Origin: an uncultured Parabacteroides sp.
GTDB lineage: Bacteria; Bacteroidota; Bacteroidia; Bacteroidales; Tannerellaceae
Assembly (NCBI GenBank): GCA_949296075.1
Contig: CASFNG010000009.1
Span: 186,001 to 250,000, forward strand
Length of the DNA stretch: 64,000 nucleotides
Direction: 5' to 3'
Below are positions 18,301-26,988 of this stretch, one piece after another. How positions within the stretch are numbered: position 1 is the first letter of the stretch; each line of letters opens with the position of its first letter. The notes beneath the pieces were generated by a model. That model was given only the letters and a program-made list of their open reading frames with translations, ran no database searches and was not told where the DNA came from. The translations under genes were made by a program, and so were the position numbers.

Positions 18301-20903
18301 CCCCCAACAAACCACTCATAAAGGATATACGCCTCTTGGTCGGAGGTTCCGAACAGGATCTTGGCCTCCTCACCGGGCAGACATTGGGTCTTTTCTTTGA
18401 GTACCCAGGTATGTGAGAACACGGGCGGACGGGAATCCTCTTTCCCGTAAAGAATGAAATCAGACTGGTTCTCACTGCTTCGTCCCTTGCTGTCCTTGGT
18501 TTCCATGCATAAACGGTAGCGTCCGGAGGGCAGATCGCGGAAAATCTTCGGGTCGATCGCCTCGCCGCCGACGAAGGTTCCGCTTGCCACTTGTCTCCCT
18601 GTTTGATAAGCTGCCGACGGATCCGCTTGGGATTGCCGGTCTATCAGCTCTACGATACGGAATGTTCCCGGAGCGGCGATCGCCTCCCCGTTCAAGGTTT
18701 GTGCCTGTATCGTCAATCGGACGGAGTCTTTGTCGATCTGCGGTGGAAGATCGGTGTAAAGCACGAGGCTGGATGTGCCTACCGAAAAGGTATAATGAGC
18801 CTCTTGGGTCTCCCCTTTGCTGTCGGTGACGGTCGCGTATACCTCATAGCTTTGGCAGGATGGCGACCAAACGTCCGTCTCTTCCTTCTCCGGACGGAAC
18901 GTTACTTGGAAAGTACCGTCACCGGATAGATCCGTCGTGCCCTCGGCTACCTGCCGGGTGGAGGCATAGATTCTCCAAAACGGGAACGGACGGCTGAGAA
19001 CGTACCAAGTTACCTTCCCTTCCGGGAGGGCAACCCCGGAGAAGGTCTCCGCCTTCCCTTGGATACTTACGGAATCACCAAAGGCGATCTCCTCTTGGAT
19101 GGGGGTGAAGCTGGCATGGAATGTGGGACGTTTGTACTCCTCGACATGGATAAACAGGCTTGTTTGTCCACAACGCAGCCGGAAAACCCCACTCAGTGTC
19201 TGTTTAGGTAGCGTAAACTCCCCGTTGAACGAGCCAAACGCGTCGCTCGTGAAGGTCTTTCGTGCCAGCTCCTCTCCATTCGCGTCGTATAGCTCTACCG
19301 TAAATGTCTTCCCCTCTACGGCATAAGGCTTGTCCGTATCTTTCACGTACGCGATTCCTTTCCAGAAAAGAGTCTGTCCCGGACGGTAAATCCCCCGATC
19401 CGTGAACAAGGAGACCTCGACGGGATCGGAGACCGTGCCCCGATTGGTGGATCCCATTGGATAGAGGTTTGTCAATATACCAGCGGTGTCGCCCGGTAGG
19501 GTTGCCTTGAACGCATAGATTGTATTGTCGGAAGGCAACTCGGCCAACCCGAATCGGTCGGTCTTTACCGCCCCCATCTTTTGCGGCTGCCGCCGTTTGC
19601 CTCCGTAATAGGTCACGAGGGCATTCTCAATCGGCTTGCCACTGCGGAAATCCGTCACCCATATCTCTCGCTTATCTCCCGGATAATTCCGGAAAACCGC
19701 CGCGATCCGGCTTACGCAGAACGAGGTGGAGATCTCCTCCTTCTGCCCGGGGACACTGACTTTGCAGGTGTAAGATCCCGGCTCTCCTACCGGCAGACGG
19801 AGGATCGTATCTTGCGTGATATAGGTATTCGGTACCTTCAAGGCGAAGGAAGTCGGCTTGCCGATCCGCTCTTTCCCCCGGAAAATTTCCACTTTCAGCT
19901 GTGACACATTCTTATAATAAAGCTGGATTCGCAAATCCTCCCCCGGATATACGGTATTGTCCGTCGCTACCGTGAAGGAGGGATGTTCCAATTGCGCCAA
20001 CCTGTTCCGTAAAATGACCGTACGCGGGTAACGGGCATGGCGGCGGATCCCCTCTTCGCAGATTTGGATCTCCTTCGCCTTGATCGAATCCTCGTTTGCG
20101 GCGTGCAGGCGCGCCCATCCGCTGGTCTCCAGATCGAGGCGGGCGATCCAGATCTCGGCTCCGTAGGCTTTATCCTTTACGTTTATATATAATGAGTCGA
20201 GCGCGGATCGGTAGGCTTGGTAAGAGGCCTCGTCCATCTTGTCGCCATAGAGGAACCTCAAATGGTCAAGTTGTGTAAGCAACAGTTCCTGGCTGCCCGG
20301 ATTCTTCCCCTGGAATGCGAGAATCGCTTGGTATATCGCCTCAGACGGCTGGATCTCCAAGGCTCGGAACGCCAGAAACTCGAAAAGCGTAGGGCGCGGA
20401 TCGCGGGCGTCCTTGCCTGTTTCCATCAATACCTTATACGTTTGTGTCGATGTCTGTTGCAACAAGTGGGCAGGTTGTAGGGAGCGTGTCAATTCCTCCC
20501 GTATTTTTCCCTCGAACAGGTTCGCGCTCCATTCCCGGATGTCCTCGGGCACGTAGCCGCTCAACGGGGTGCGCCGGCTGATGGTCCATTGGTTTTCCTG
20601 GAAATAAACATGGTACATCTCCGCTATCATGGAGTGCAGGATCGCCTTGGTCGCGGAATCCGTGCGTTGGGCGGTATAGTCCTCTACCTCTTGGATCAGC
20701 TCGGGGAAACGGTCATTGTCGACCTCCATCTCCTCTTTCAGGTGAAGTATCAGCTGCTTGATGACCATCGGGTCGTCTTTCGCCTGCATCAGCTGCTCGA
20801 GGGTGGGGCGATCCAGATGAGACTGGGCGGCTTTCCCGTACCAGATGGCGGCGGAGAGGCCGCAAAGGATCCAGATCGTCAAAAAAAATGCTCTTGTCTT
20901 CAT
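15309..20903 (-). CDS. alpha-2-macroglobulin family protein, thioester-less
   Basis: Very large exported protein of 1,864 residues. An N-terminal hydrophobic signal or anchor (about 6-25) is followed by a helical region, then MG domains. The A2M_N signature is seen as SLFTDRGIYRPGQTLFWKG and the central A2M block as FTLPESNTAWKLQLVA. In bacterial A2Ms with a protease trap the next conserved element is a CxEQ thioester. Here the corresponding stretch (about residue 1310) reads LTSPADDNILSWFAAYY, with no Cys or Gln, so the covalent trap is absent. The C-terminus has the usual helical toroid and a final beta domain. No penicillin-binding partner gene is adjacent. It is probably an envelope protease-binding or structural protein; the specific role is unknown. 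Confidence 0.9.
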   Translation of the reverse strand: MKTRAFFLTIWILCGLSAAIWYGKAAQSHLDRPTLEQLMQAKDDPMVIKQLILHLKEEMEVDNDRFPELIQEVEDYTAQRTDSATKAILHSMIAEMYHVYFQENQWTISRRTPLSGYVPEDIREWSANLFEGKIREELTRSLQPAHLLQQTSTQTYKVLMETGKDARDPRPTLFEFLAFRALEIQPSEAIYQAILAFQGKNPGSQELLLTQLDHLRFLYGDKMDEASYQAYRSALDSLYINVKDKAYGAEIWIARLDLETSGWARLHAANEDSIKAKEIQICEEGIRRHARYPRTVILRNRLAQLEHPSFTVATDNTVYPGEDLRIQLYYKNVSQLKVEIFRGKERIGKPTSFALKVPNTYITQDTILRLPVGEPGSYTCKVSVPGQKEEISTSFCVSRIAAVFRNYPGDKREIWVTDFRSGKPIENALVTYYGGKRRQPQKMGAVKTDRFGLAELPSDNTIYAFKATLPGDTAGILTNLYPMGSTNRGTVSDPVEVSLFTDRGIYRPGQTLFWKGIAYVKDTDKPYAVEGKTFTVELYDANGEELARKTFTSDAFGSFNGEFTLPKQTLSGVFRLRCGQTSLFIHVEEYKRPTFHASFTPIQEEIAFGDSVSIQGKAETFSGVALPEGKVTWYVLSRPFPFWRIYASTRQVAEGTTDLSGDGTFQVTFRPEKEETDVWSPSCQSYEVYATVTDSKGETQEAHYTFSVGTSSLVLYTDLPPQIDKDSVRLTIQAQTLNGEAIAAPGTFRIVELIDRQSQADPSAAYQTGRQVASGTFVGGEAIDPKIFRDLPSGRYRLCMETKDSKGRSSENQSDFILYGKEDSRPPVFSHTWVLKEKTQCLPGEEAKILFGTSDQEAYILYEWFVGGKRIHQEQIRLSDANQWFKIPFKAEYEDGIMASFSFVKKGALFTEQIPIQCQIPDRDLRIRPITFRDHLLPGAQETWRFQVTDADSMSVPAEVLASMYDASLDEIVPFGWIFAPKRYIYLQAPLFMAGAGFQRSSEYWHQKVIYQEEPQIGYGNIDWCGLFQAGRFMAYGNRLNLRGGILMKSATAPALAMDSEDMVLAESAVVTNVANASDIATEEAGTSQERKLPTPIRENLAETAFFYPALQTDSTGAIFVQFTLPESNTAWKLQLVANTKDLKYGTLTKEILSSKPLMVVPNLPRFVRQGDEISVSTQVINQSGEEIAGRVRIELFDPATDQPVICLSKSQRAFELLPDSVATVSWQIPIPKQNGLMGVRIIADSEAGSDGEQRLLPILPDQIHLTESKTFYLGQPGEREISLPDNWSNRPEIQLTLEMTGNPIWYAVQALPTLTSPADDNILSWFAAYYSQTLATYIARSNPRIQQVIAQWSAGGEDASTLYSNLEQNQELKNILLEETPWVLEAKNETEQKQRLSLLFDLNRSGEGQKNALRQLLQRQDEQGGWSWFNGLPPSRTITLAILRGMAQLVELNAIQYGQEEKEAQIKALRFLDKQIQKDYERLREQDTKWQNAMPSPEQISYLYVRSAYRDIPEASEAREAIRFYTRQAGKRWKEYPLATKGEIARLMYRNGNKEAAMTILTWLKKTATISEELGMFWANNRQENNYFSSPIDTHCLLMETFAEIAPDKRTTDQLKQWLLAQKRTQDWASVPATVNAIHALLLTGSDWLTDGNRCVAEWNGKPYDTSDGELATGYLKTALTPAPEGEAETSALSIRKEGDTPAWGTVYASYFQEIDQVSAQKGALSVEKRLLIETANGQGRQISPVTPEQPLCVGDKVIVRLTVRTDREMSYVCLKDVRAGCLEPANPLSGTESQEGIWYYRAPKDASEQFFFERLPKGTFVLEYPVYVSRAGDYSGGISTIQCLYAPEFVSHTAGTRLIVER

Positions 20904-20989
20904 ATCTTTCAGGTCTTAATGGTTAAACACGAACCTTTCTATATTAGATACAAAGAAAGAGCAAAAAGTTGTAAAAGCCTTGTTAATGT

Positions 20990-21484
20990 TTACTTTTTAC
21001 GCACGTAGGTGATGTAGGTGTAAGGATACGGATTCTTGCTATCCGCCTGATGTTCCTCGCGTTCCACCTCTTCCCACAAGTCCCAGTTCACGACCGGGAA
21101 GAAAGAGGTTGCCCCCGGGAACTCATGATGGATGCGGGTGATATACATCTTGTCCGCGATGGCCAAGGCCTGCCGATAGACTAACGCTCCCCCGATGATG
21201 AAGATCTCCTCTTCTTTCTCGCACAGGTCTAACGCGGCGCCCATCGACTCGCAGGCGAAGCAGTTCACGAAACCGGCCTCGGGCAGGGTGGTCAGCACGA
21301 CATTCTTCCGGTTGGGCAGCGCGTGCGGCAGCGACTCGAAGGTCTTGCGCCCCATGATGACGGCGTGACCCGTGGTGAGCTCCTTAAAGCGTTTCATGTC
21401 TGCCGGCATATGACATAGTAATTGTTGATTCTTTCCGATCGCGTTCTTCTCCGCGATCGCGGCGATAATAGATATTGTACTCAT
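20990..21484 (-). CDS. folA: dihydrofolate reductase
   Basis: Cytoplasmic enzyme of 164 residues that reduces dihydrofolate with NADPH. Family motifs are intact: IIAAIAEKNAIGKNQQL at the N-terminus, the MPADMKRFKELT substrate-binding helix, HAVIMGRKTFESLP, and IIGGALVYRQAL. It lies 52 bp downstream of thyA on the same strand, the common thyA-folA arrangement in which the reductase regenerates tetrahydrofolate consumed by thymidylate synthase. Confidence 0.97.
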   Translation of the reverse strand: MSTISIIAAIAEKNAIGKNQQLLCHMPADMKRFKELTTGHAVIMGRKTFESLPHALPNRKNVVLTTLPEAGFVNCFACESMGAALDLCEKEEEIFIIGGALVYRQALAIADKMYITRIHHEFPGATSFFPVVNWDLWEEVEREEHQADSKNPYPYTYITYVRKK

Positions 21485-21536
21485 AACTATGCTGTATTTG
21501 TGTTCGTCTCTATTTATAATATGTACTGACAGCCGG

Positions 21537-22331
21537 TCAGACCGATACCTCTCCCTTGATATGAGGATGCGGGTCGTAGCCGCTGAGGGTGAAATCCTCG
21601 AACTTGAAGTCGAACAGATTGTCGATCTCCGGGTTCAGTTCCATATGCGGTAACGCGCGCGGTTCCCTGGTCAGTTGCAGCCTTACCTGCTCTAAATGAT
21701 TCAGGTAGATGTGCGCGTCGCCTAAGGTATGGACGAAGTCGCCCGCTTTCAATCCCGTCACTTGCGCCATCATCATCAAGAGCAGCGCATAGGAGGCGAT
21801 GTTGAAAGGCACGCCGAGGAAAATGTCCGCGCTGCGCTGGTAGAGCTGGAGGCTCAATCTTCCGTCCGCCACGTAGAACTGGAAGAACGCGTGGCAAGGA
21901 GGCAGGTTCATGTTGCCCAGATCCGCCACGTTCCAGGAGCTGACGATGATCCGCCGGGAGTCCGGATTATGCTTGATGGCATCGATCGCCTCGCTGATCT
22001 GGTCGATCGTCCCTCCCTTGTAGTCCGGCCAGGAGCGCCATTGGTATCCATAGATATGCCCCAGGTCGCCATTCTCGTCGGCCCACTCGTTCCAGATCCG
22101 CACGCCATGCTCTTGCAGATACTTCACGTTCGTGTCGCCCCTCAAGAACCACAGTAGCTCGTAGATGATGGATTTCAGGTGCAACTTCTTCGTTGTCAGC
22201 AGGGGGAAGCCCTCTTCTAAGTTGAATCTCATCTGGTGGCCAAAAAGACTGATCGTTCCCGTTCCCGTCCGGTCCTCTTTCCTTACCCCCTCGGTAAGTA
22301 CCCTATTGAGCAGGTCTAAATACTGTCTCAT
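21537..22331 (-). CDS. thyA: thymidylate synthase
   Basis: Enzyme of 264 residues making dTMP from dUMP with methylene-tetrahydrofolate. The full-length family pattern is present, including [26 protein letters not shown], the catalytic Cys in [12 protein letters not shown], and [31 protein letters not shown] promoter element lies at 22349-22356. The gene is followed by folA and is divergent from the hybrid regulator at 22500. Confidence 0.98.
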   Translation of the reverse strand: MRQYLDLLNRVLTEGVRKEDRTGTGTISLFGHQMRFNLEEGFPLLTTKKLHLKSIIYELLWFLRGDTNVKYLQEHGVRIWNEWADENGDLGHIYGYQWRSWPDYKGGTIDQISEAIDAIKHNPDSRRIIVSSWNVADLGNMNLPPCHAFFQFYVADGRLSLQLYQRSADIFLGVPFNIASYALLLMMMAQVTGLKAGDFVHTLGDAHIYLNHLEQVRLQLTREPRALPHMELNPEIDNLFDFKFEDFTLSGYDPHPHIKGEVSV

Positions 22332-22348
22332 ACCTATTTTTTAATGTG

Positions 22349-22356
22349 CAAATGTA
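22349..22356 (-). promoter_or_regulatory. promoter of thyA-folA
   Basis: Minus-strand TACATTTG matches TANNTTTG, 18 bases upstream of the thyA start codon. Confidence 0.55.
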
Positions 22357-22499
22357 CAAAAGTGTATCGTATAATGCCAGCCTTGCCCCCAAAAAACGAT
22401 CTTTTCGCCGGAAAACATAGATTAGGGCAGGTATTGGCGGGAAACGAATAAAATGGTTATCTTCGCGTATGAACGTTAAACTTGAATCTAAGCAAACAC

Positions 22500-23732
22500 A
22501 TGGAGATTATCTTGTTAACCGGAATCTATCCCGCCTCGATGGACGCGGAAGTTTTTCTCATGACTACCGCGTGTTTTTTCTTTTTCTTGGTCATCTTTTT
22601 CTCGATTCGTCAGCTTGTTTCCGAACGGCAGAAACGAAGCGTGGATCATCCCATCGAAGAGGCTGATGGGCAGCATAATAGGCAGATTGAGGAGATATCC
22701 CGGGAGTTATGTACCCCGTTGACCTTGATCGATGGCGTGGAGGAGCAGATCCGTTCGTACGCGGGTGGAGCCGGGGATCCGGAATTGGAACGGTACGCCG
22801 ACGTCTTGCGCAAGAACGTGAAAGAGGCGAACCGGTTGATCGGGGAGATGAGGAGCCTCCGGGAGGAGTCCTTGGAGGCAGCCCCCAAGGAGGCTCGGGA
22901 GACATCCGTTCCCGAGCCTATGGATACCTATAATATAAAGGAGGAGGGGAGAATAGGGGCGCCGGAGGATCGCCCGCTTGTCTTGGTGGTCGATAAGCGG
23001 AAAGATATGTCTTGGTTAGTCTCCGAGATCTTGTCGCCGGAATATCGGGTAGAGGGCGCTTCGGACCGGGATGAGGCGTTGGAGTTCATGGCTCGCTATA
23101 CTCCCGTCCTGATTATCTCGGATTGGATAGAGGCCGGTCCGGATGGACAGGATTTGCTGTCGCAGATCAAGGCGAATAAATATACCCGCCATATACCGAT
23201 AGTGATCGTCTCGGCGCTGGCATCCAGCGTGGAACAGGCCGAGGCCTTGGACCGGGGAGCCGACGCTTACCTGCCGAGGCCCTTCCCGTCGCGCCTGCTG
23301 CGGTCGGTGGTAAATCGGTTGATCACGAGCCGGAGCGAGCTGAAGCGTTATTTCTATTCTCCCGAGAGCGCTTACCGTTCCGCGGATGGCTTGTTGCTTC
23401 ATCAAGAAGACAAGGAATTCCTGGATACCGTCACCTCCATCGTGAAGGAGCATATCGGGCAGGAGGGGTTAGGTCCGGAGCTGATCGCCGAGGCGATGCA
23501 TATCAACACCCGGATCCTGTACCGTCGCTTCAAGCGGATCTCCTCGATGACCCCCAGCGATTTTATCAAGGACTACCGGCTCTCGCACGCGGCCCAATTG
23601 CTGGTCAATACCAACCTGAGCGTGCAAGAGATCGTCTATCAGGTAGGGATCTCCAATAAGTCCTATTTCTATCGTGAGTTTGCCCGTAAGTATAATCGGA
23701 CACCTCGCGCATATCGTCTTCAAGAATCTTAA
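22500..23732 (+). CDS. stripped-down hybrid two-component regulator with AraC output
   Basis: Regulator of 410 residues from the ATG at 22500 (a TTG 18 bases earlier is in frame but less likely). One transmembrane helix (about 18-36) is followed by a HisKA-like helix pair in which ISRELCTPLTLI (about 66-77) has Arg68 where the kinase phospho-acceptor His should be. No ATPase domain follows. A receiver domain comes next: ISDWIEAGPDG keeps the Asp, while the usual Lys is Arg in DAYLPRPF and the acidic pair is reduced (VVDKRKD). An intact AraC helix-turn-helix makes up the last 100 residues. Full hybrid regulators of polysaccharide loci are over 1,200 residues with a periplasmic propeller, so this is a truncated relative. 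It lies directly upstream of two SusC/SusD pairs and is their probable regulator. Confidence 0.85.
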   Translation: MEIILLTGIYPASMDAEVFLMTTACFFFFLVIFFSIRQLVSERQKRSVDHPIEEADGQHNRQIEEISRELCTPLTLIDGVEEQIRSYAGGAGDPELERYADVLRKNVKEANRLIGEMRSLREESLEAAPKEARETSVPEPMDTYNIKEEGRIGAPEDRPLVLVVDKRKDMSWLVSEILSPEYRVEGASDRDEALEFMARYTPVLIISDWIEAGPDGQDLLSQIKANKYTRHIPIVIVSALASSVEQAEALDRGADAYLPRPFPSRLLRSVVNRLITSRSELKRYFYSPESAYRSADGLLLHQEDKEFLDTVTSIVKEHIGQEGLGPELIAEAMHINTRILYRRFKRISSMTPSDFIKDYRLSHAAQLLVNTNLSVQEIVYQVGISNKSYFYREFARKYNRTPRAYRLQES

Positions 23733-23787
23733 GTGATTGATTATCATGGTTTGTCGTAAAAGTACAAAGAGGTGTCCTAATCTGCCA

Positions 23788-23839
23788 TTGGCTGTTTGTG
23801 ATACTTATTTGGCTGTTTGCGTCACCGTTTGGAACGTTT
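23788..23839 (+). promoter_or_regulatory. direct repeats, candidate AraC-type activator site
   Basis: TTGGCTGTTTG occurs at 23788-23798 and again at 23809-23819, exactly 21 bases apart. A weaker TTGGAACGTTT lies at 23829-23839. A 21-base repeat spacing (two helical turns) is typical of AraC-family activator half-sites. The group lies just upstream of a promoter-like TAATATTG at 23848-23855 that precedes the SusC gene. Confidence 0.5.
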
Positions 23840-23933
23840 AATCAGGGTAATATTGCGGTCATCAAATCGAGCGAGATCTCGGTGCGCCTTCCGGTGAGGG
23901 GAGGTGGATGTTAATTGTAAATTTAATAGGATT

Positions 23934-26900
23934 ATGAAAAAAAAGAATGAAGAAGGCAAGGTAAAGAAATGCCTGCTCGTAGGCGGAAAACTGTCCTTGC
24001 TACTTGGTTTGTCTTTCCTTTCTCAGACTTCATATGCGGCGATTGACCTGCCTACGGATTCAGGGATGGCTATCCGGGAGATTACCCAGCAAGGGGCTTC
24101 CGTGAGAGGGGTCGTGAAGGATCAGCGGGGAGAACCGTTGATCGGGGTGAGTATCGTGGAAAAAGGTACGACTAACGGTACCGCGACAGACTTGGATGGT
24201 AACTTCTCGCTGAATGTTTCCAATAACAGTACGTTGGTATTCTCTTTCATCGGTTTCAAGTCGCAAGAGATCCGTTATACCGGCCAGAAGGACTTACGTG
24301 TGATCATGCAGGAAGACGCGGAGAACCTGGACGAGGTTGTGGTCGTAGGTTATGGATCCCAGAAGAAAGGGGAGGTGACCTCCTCCGTGACCAGCGTGAA
24401 AGCGGCGGATTTCAACAAGGCGCCGGTGGTCAATCCGATGCAGTTGGTCGAGGGCCGCGTGGCGGGCCTTACCGTGTCGCGCGGGAGTACTGACCCGAAT
24501 GGGGAGGTGAAGGTGCAGATGCGTGGAGCCTCTTCCTTGAAGGGTAGCAATGAGCCGCTCATCATTATCGATGGAATGCCGGGAAACATGACCTCACTGA
24601 ACGCTATTGCGCCGGAGGACATCGAGGCGATCGATGTGCTGAAGGATGGTTCCGCAGCCGCGATCTATGGAACGCGGGGTAATAATGGCGTGATTATCGT
24701 ATCGACCAAGCGCCCGCAGGTGGGGACTACGCAGGTGGATTATTCGGGCTATATCATGCATGAGGCGGTCTATAAGCGCCCGGACATCCTGAGCGGCGAC
24801 GAGTTCGTGGCGTATGGAAAGCAGACGAACAACAGTAACCTGAAGGATTTCGGCGGTCGGGACGACCATTATGACCTGCTGTTGAACAAGAGCAATATCA
24901 CGCATGTACATAACTTGACAGCGACCGGAGGTTCCGCCTCGATGAACTACCGGGCTTCCTTGAATTATAAGAAGAATGAGGGTATAGCCCAAAAGACGGG
25001 AAGGGAGACGATCAACGGGTCTCTGGCCGTGAACCATAAGGCTTTTGATAATAAGTTGTTGCTCTCGTTCAATTTGGCGAACTCGTTCGTGAACGCGGAT
25101 TTCATGCCGGATCATGGCGCTTTCTATCAAGCGATCCGTATCAATCCTACGATGCCGGTCTATCGGGAGGATGGCTCTTTCTGGGAGACTTATAGCGGTT
25201 ACGAGGATTATAATCCGGTGGCGCGTACCTATCAACGCTCCAAGAGCAAGGAATACAAGAACCTGTTGAGTAGTTTCAAGGCGCAGTATGAGGTGATCCC
25301 GGGATTGAACGTCGCCGGATTCTTTGCCTTGGAAAAGAACGATGAACAGACGAATGAGTACAGCCAGCGTATCGAGTATAGTCAGGTGAAGGATGGCACG
25401 AACGGTAACGCATATAAGGAGTATCTGAAGCATACGAACAAGACGATGGAGTGGACCGCCAACTACGTGACCTCCATCCACGGCGTACATAATATCACGG
25501 GATTGTTGGGATATAGCTACCAGGATTTCGATTACGAGCAATTCAGCATGCGTAACAAGGATTTCCTGACGGACGTGTTTGAGACGAATAACATGGGTGC
25601 CGGAGGCTACCTAAAGGATGGTAAGGCAGAGATGGGGAGCGAAAAGAAAACCAGTAAGCTGATCGCCTTCTTTGCCCGGGCAAATTATAATTACGATGGG
25701 AAATACATGGCAAGTGCCTCGATCCGTCGGGAGGGTTCCTCGAAGTTCGGAGCGAATAATAAATGGGCTTGGTTCCCTTCTGTCAGCGCGGGCTGGATGA
25801 TCTCTCGTGAGGGATTCATGGAAAACCAGTCGGTATTCGACATCTTGAAGCTGCGTATGGGATTCGGTATTACGGGTAGCTTGCCTACGGAGCCATATAT
25901 GTCGCTTTCTACCTATGGAACCGGAGCGGGTGCGTGGAATGCCTATACGGGATCTTGGATCGCTGCCACCTATGGCCCAGAGATCAATCCGAACCGGGAT
26001 CTGAAATGGGAGAAGAATGAATCGTTTAATATAGGTTTCGATTTTGGCTTGCTCGGCAATCGCCTGAACGGTACGATCGATTGGTATAACCGTACGACCC
26101 GCGACCTGATCAACCAATATACGGCGCAACAGCCTTCGTTGATCTATAACACGATCACGACGAACGTGGGCACCATGCGTAACCGTGGCGTGGAGCTGGC
26201 TTTGAACGCGGAAGTGGTGAAGAGCAAGGATTTCTCTTACACGGCCAACCTTACCTTCTCGTACGAGAATAACGAATTGACATCGTTGTCGAACGCTGTT
26301 TATAAATCCTCATACGAGGATCAGTACGACTTGCCTTCTCCCGGTAATCCCGGTAAGGCGTATCGTTTGCAGGAAGGACATCCGGTGGCCTCGTTCTTTG
26401 GCTATATCTGCGACGGCATTAACGAGGATGGCACCTGGAACTTACGGGACATTGATGGCAAGGAGGGGCTTTCGGACGCTGACCGGACCTTTATTGGCAA
26501 TGGACTTCCCAAGTTCAAGGCGGGATTGCAGAACACGTTTACCTATAAGAACTTTGATTTCAGCTTCTTCCTGCGGGGAATGTTCGACTATGATGTCTTG
26601 AATGAGGGCGCGATTTATTTCGGGACGACGGTGAATATCGACCGGTCCGGTACGAATGTCTATAAGGATGCCTTGAAGACCAAGGTGACAGAGCAACCTC
26701 TATTCTCCTCGTATTATCTGGAAAAAGGCAACTTCTTGAAAATCGATAATGTGACGCTGGGGTATACGTTCCAGTTCAAGAACAACAAATATGTCCGTAA
26801 CCTGCGTATTTACGGGAACATCACCAACTTGGCCACGATCACGGGGTATTCAGGGCTCACTCCTGACGTGAACGTGACGGGGCTGGAGGCTGGTTTGGAG

Positions 26901-26960
26901 AAACGGGGATCGTACCCGGTGACTCGCACCTTTACGCTGGGTGTTAATTTCGGATTTTAA
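23934..26960 (+). CDS. SusC/RagA-type TonB-dependent receptor (pair 1)
   Basis: Outer-membrane glycan importer of about 1,008 residues. The ATG at 23934 is preferred over a GTG 30 bases earlier. It has a longer than usual basic N-terminus before the signal peptide core (LSLLLGLSFLSQTSYA), then a carboxypeptidase-regulatory-like domain (VVKDQRGEPLIGVSIVEKGT), the TonB-box region DEVVVVGYGSQKKG, a plug with LKDGSAAAIYGTRGNNG, and a 22-strand-type barrel ending TRTFTLGVNFGF. Its SusD partner starts 28 bp downstream. The regulator at 22500 and repeats at 23788-23839 are upstream. Substrate unknown. Confidence 0.95.
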   Translation: MKKKNEEGKVKKCLLVGGKLSLLLGLSFLSQTSYAAIDLPTDSGMAIREITQQGASVRGVVKDQRGEPLIGVSIVEKGTTNGTATDLDGNFSLNVSNNSTLVFSFIGFKSQEIRYTGQKDLRVIMQEDAENLDEVVVVGYGSQKKGEVTSSVTSVKAADFNKAPVVNPMQLVEGRVAGLTVSRGSTDPNGEVKVQMRGASSLKGSNEPLIIIDGMPGNMTSLNAIAPEDIEAIDVLKDGSAAAIYGTRGNNGVIIVSTKRPQVGTTQVDYSGYIMHEAVYKRPDILSGDEFVAYGKQTNNSNLKDFGGRDDHYDLLLNKSNITHVHNLTATGGSASMNYRASLNYKKNEGIAQKTGRETINGSLAVNHKAFDNKLLLSFNLANSFVNADFMPDHGAFYQAIRINPTMPVYREDGSFWETYSGYEDYNPVARTYQRSKSKEYKNLLSSFKAQYEVIPGLNVAGFFALEKNDEQTNEYSQRIEYSQVKDGTNGNAYKEYLKHTNKTMEWTANYVTSIHGVHNITGLLGYSYQDFDYEQFSMRNKDFLTDVFETNNMGAGGYLKDGKAEMGSEKKTSKLIAFFARANYNYDGKYMASASIRREGSSKFGANNKWAWFPSVSAGWMISREGFMENQSVFDILKLRMGFGITGSLPTEPYMSLSTYGTGAGAWNAYTGSWIAATYGPEINPNRDLKWEKNESFNIGFDFGLLGNRLNGTIDWYNRTTRDLINQYTAQQPSLIYNTITTNVGTMRNRGVELALNAEVVKSKDFSYTANLTFSYENNELTSLSNAVYKSSYEDQYDLPSPGNPGKAYRLQEGHPVASFFGYICDGINEDGTWNLRDIDGKEGLSDADRTFIGNGLPKFKAGLQNTFTYKNFDFSFFLRGMFDYDVLNEGAIYFGTTVNIDRSGTNVYKDALKTKVTEQPLFSSYYLEKGNFLKIDNVTLGYTFQFKNNKYVRNLRIYGNITNLATITGYSGLTPDVNVTGLEAGLEKRGSYPVTRTFTLGVNFGF

Positions 26961-26988
26961 TTTTTAAGGAACGATAGATTTAGACAGT

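Noticed and set aside
24594-25541. 315-codon open frame antisense to the first SusC of the tandem locus
   Set aside because: No start context, promoter or motif; the plus strand is a clear SusC gene.
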